In this document: positions 63,508 to 64,000 of the stretch, one piece after another
How positions within the stretch are numbered: position 1 is the first letter of the stretch
How the letters are laid out: each line of letters begins with the position of its first letter
From: Botryosphaeria dothidea
Taxonomy: Eukaryota > Ascomycota > Dothideomycetes > Botryosphaeriales > Botryosphaeriaceae
Assembly (NCBI GenBank): GCA_011503125.2
Contig: WWBZ02000001.1
Span: 2,356,001 to 2,420,000 of the forward strand
Length of the DNA stretch: 64,000 nt
Direction of reading: 5' to 3'
The notes under the pieces: generated by a model
Databases searched by the model: none
Told to the model about the DNA's origin: nothing
The model's input: the letters and a program-made list of their open reading frames with translations, nothing else
Program-made: the position numbers and the translations under genes

Positions 63508-64000
63508 ATGGGTAAGCCCGCGAAGCCTGACTCGACACAGCGAATAATTACCAGACTTGAAACGTTCTTATTCCCGACGGGTATACATACAGTCCAGCGT
63601 TGCGTTAACGGTGAGCTGGCTGCTGTTTCCAGACGCAGAAGAGCAGACTCATCTTATACTTCTTCCAGTTCCAGCGCGTCTTCCCGGCACGGTCATCGAT
63701 CTTCCCGTAGAAGAGACGCTTCACAGGACCGCCACGAACTGCGGCGTAGACATCATGATGATGGAGCGCAGGAACACAGCAGACACCACAATGATGAAGA
63801 ACGAGGGCACAGCAGACATCGCAGTCACCGCACGCGTAGAGAGCATAGCGAGCAGGGAGAACATCGCGAAGATCGGAGCCATCGACGTCATCGCGAACAT
63901 GGAGAGCACCGTCACGGCCACCGCCAGCCAGCGGCTGTTGCCGGCCTGCATGCAAGATCTGCTGATCAGGATCATACTCATAGACGCCACAGACACCGTG
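63508..64000 (+). CDS. His/Arg-rich low-complexity protein, 3' partial, unknown function
   Basis: From the ATG at 63508 a frame stays open for 164 codons to the right edge of the window, with no stop. Residues 1-45 are of normal composition (MGKPAKPDSTQRIITRLETF, then FPTGIHTVQRCVNGELAAV). A Ser patch follows (SSYTSSSSSASSRHGHRSSR), then from about residue 65 to 145 an unusual mix of His, Arg, Glu, Asp, Ser and Gly in which nearly every third residue is His (EHSRHHNDEERGHSRHRSHR). The opposite strand across this tract gives a falsely hydrophobic frame (63996 down to 63721). The maintained open frame and biased composition favour the plus-strand reading. No family is recognised. A metal- or nucleic-acid-binding disordered protein is possible. 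Confidence 0.55.
   Translation, partial: MGKPAKPDSTQRIITRLETFLFPTGIHTVQRCVNGELAAVSRRRRADSSYTSSSSSASSRHGHRSSRRRDASQDRHELRRRHHDDGAQEHSRHHNDEERGHSRHRSHRTRREHSEQGEHREDRSHRRHREHGEHRHGHRQPAAVAGLHARSADQDHTHRRHRHR

Noticed and set aside
63721..63996. Hydrophobic minus-strand frame resembling a membrane protein
   Set aside because: His/Arg codons on the plus strand read as Met/Val/Ala/Ser on the other. The plus frame is longer and has a better start context.

Overview
The window reads as nuclear DNA of a filamentous ascomycete (Pezizomycotina, most likely Dothideomycetes; the class is an inference). The genes are intron-poor, with short GT-AG introns of about 47-150 bp that often carry a CTAAC-like branch point. 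Their products are recognisably fungal: Pik1, Ctk3, Bdf1, HET, a DUF6536-like membrane protein and a Mn-type CDF carrier. No bacterial or viral features, rRNA, tRNA or CRISPR were seen. I rebuilt spliced models by joining reading frames at consensus splice sites, and most close into intact proteins of the expected family length.

Layout. 1-4.5 kb: 3' end of an isochorismatase-fold hydrolase gene, then the phosphatidylinositol 4-kinase gene pik1 (four exons). 4.5-8.95 kb: a long stretch with no supportable gene. 8.95-13.7 kb: P5C reductase (pro3), a small secreted cysteine-containing protein, the CTD-kinase subunit Ctk3, and mitochondrial bL12m. 13.96-28.84 kb: the giant ribosome-assembly AAA ATPase midasin (MDN1/REA1), 4935 aa with a single 67-bp intron. 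29.1-38.6 kb: a GH105/GH88-like six-hairpin glycosidase, a DUF6536-like membrane protein gene with an apparent frameshift, and a Mn-type CDF transporter. 41.8-47.7 kb: an MFS transporter, a mucin-like secreted protein with a PAN-like cysteine-rich end, and a GABA/choline-type permease. 48.4-53.1 kb: a HET-domain gene and an apparently decayed membrane-protein gene. 54.0-61.9 kb: RVB1, the BET bromodomain protein Bdf1, and a Utp5/WDR43-like processome subunit. 63.5 kb to the end: the 5' part of an unrecognised His/Arg-rich protein, open through the window edge.

Functional themes. Three genes belong to ribosome or RNP assembly (MDN1, the Utp5-like gene, and RVB1 through R2TP) and two to transcription control (CTK3, BDF1). 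They are separated by accessory-type genes (secreted proteins, transporters, HET). MNP1/MDN1 and BDF1/UTP5 are divergent pairs with shared intergenic regions. Damage to reading frames is confined to the fast-evolving membrane-protein genes at 34.27 kb and 51.7-53.1 kb. The 14.8-kb midasin reading frame is intact, which argues against a generally poor sequence.

No convincing new multi-gene system was found. The best leads are the two damaged membrane-protein genes, two repeated upstream motifs (TTCGCGA and A6-A7-CTGAG), the His/Arg-rich partial gene, and a Utp5-like protein with no beta-propeller.
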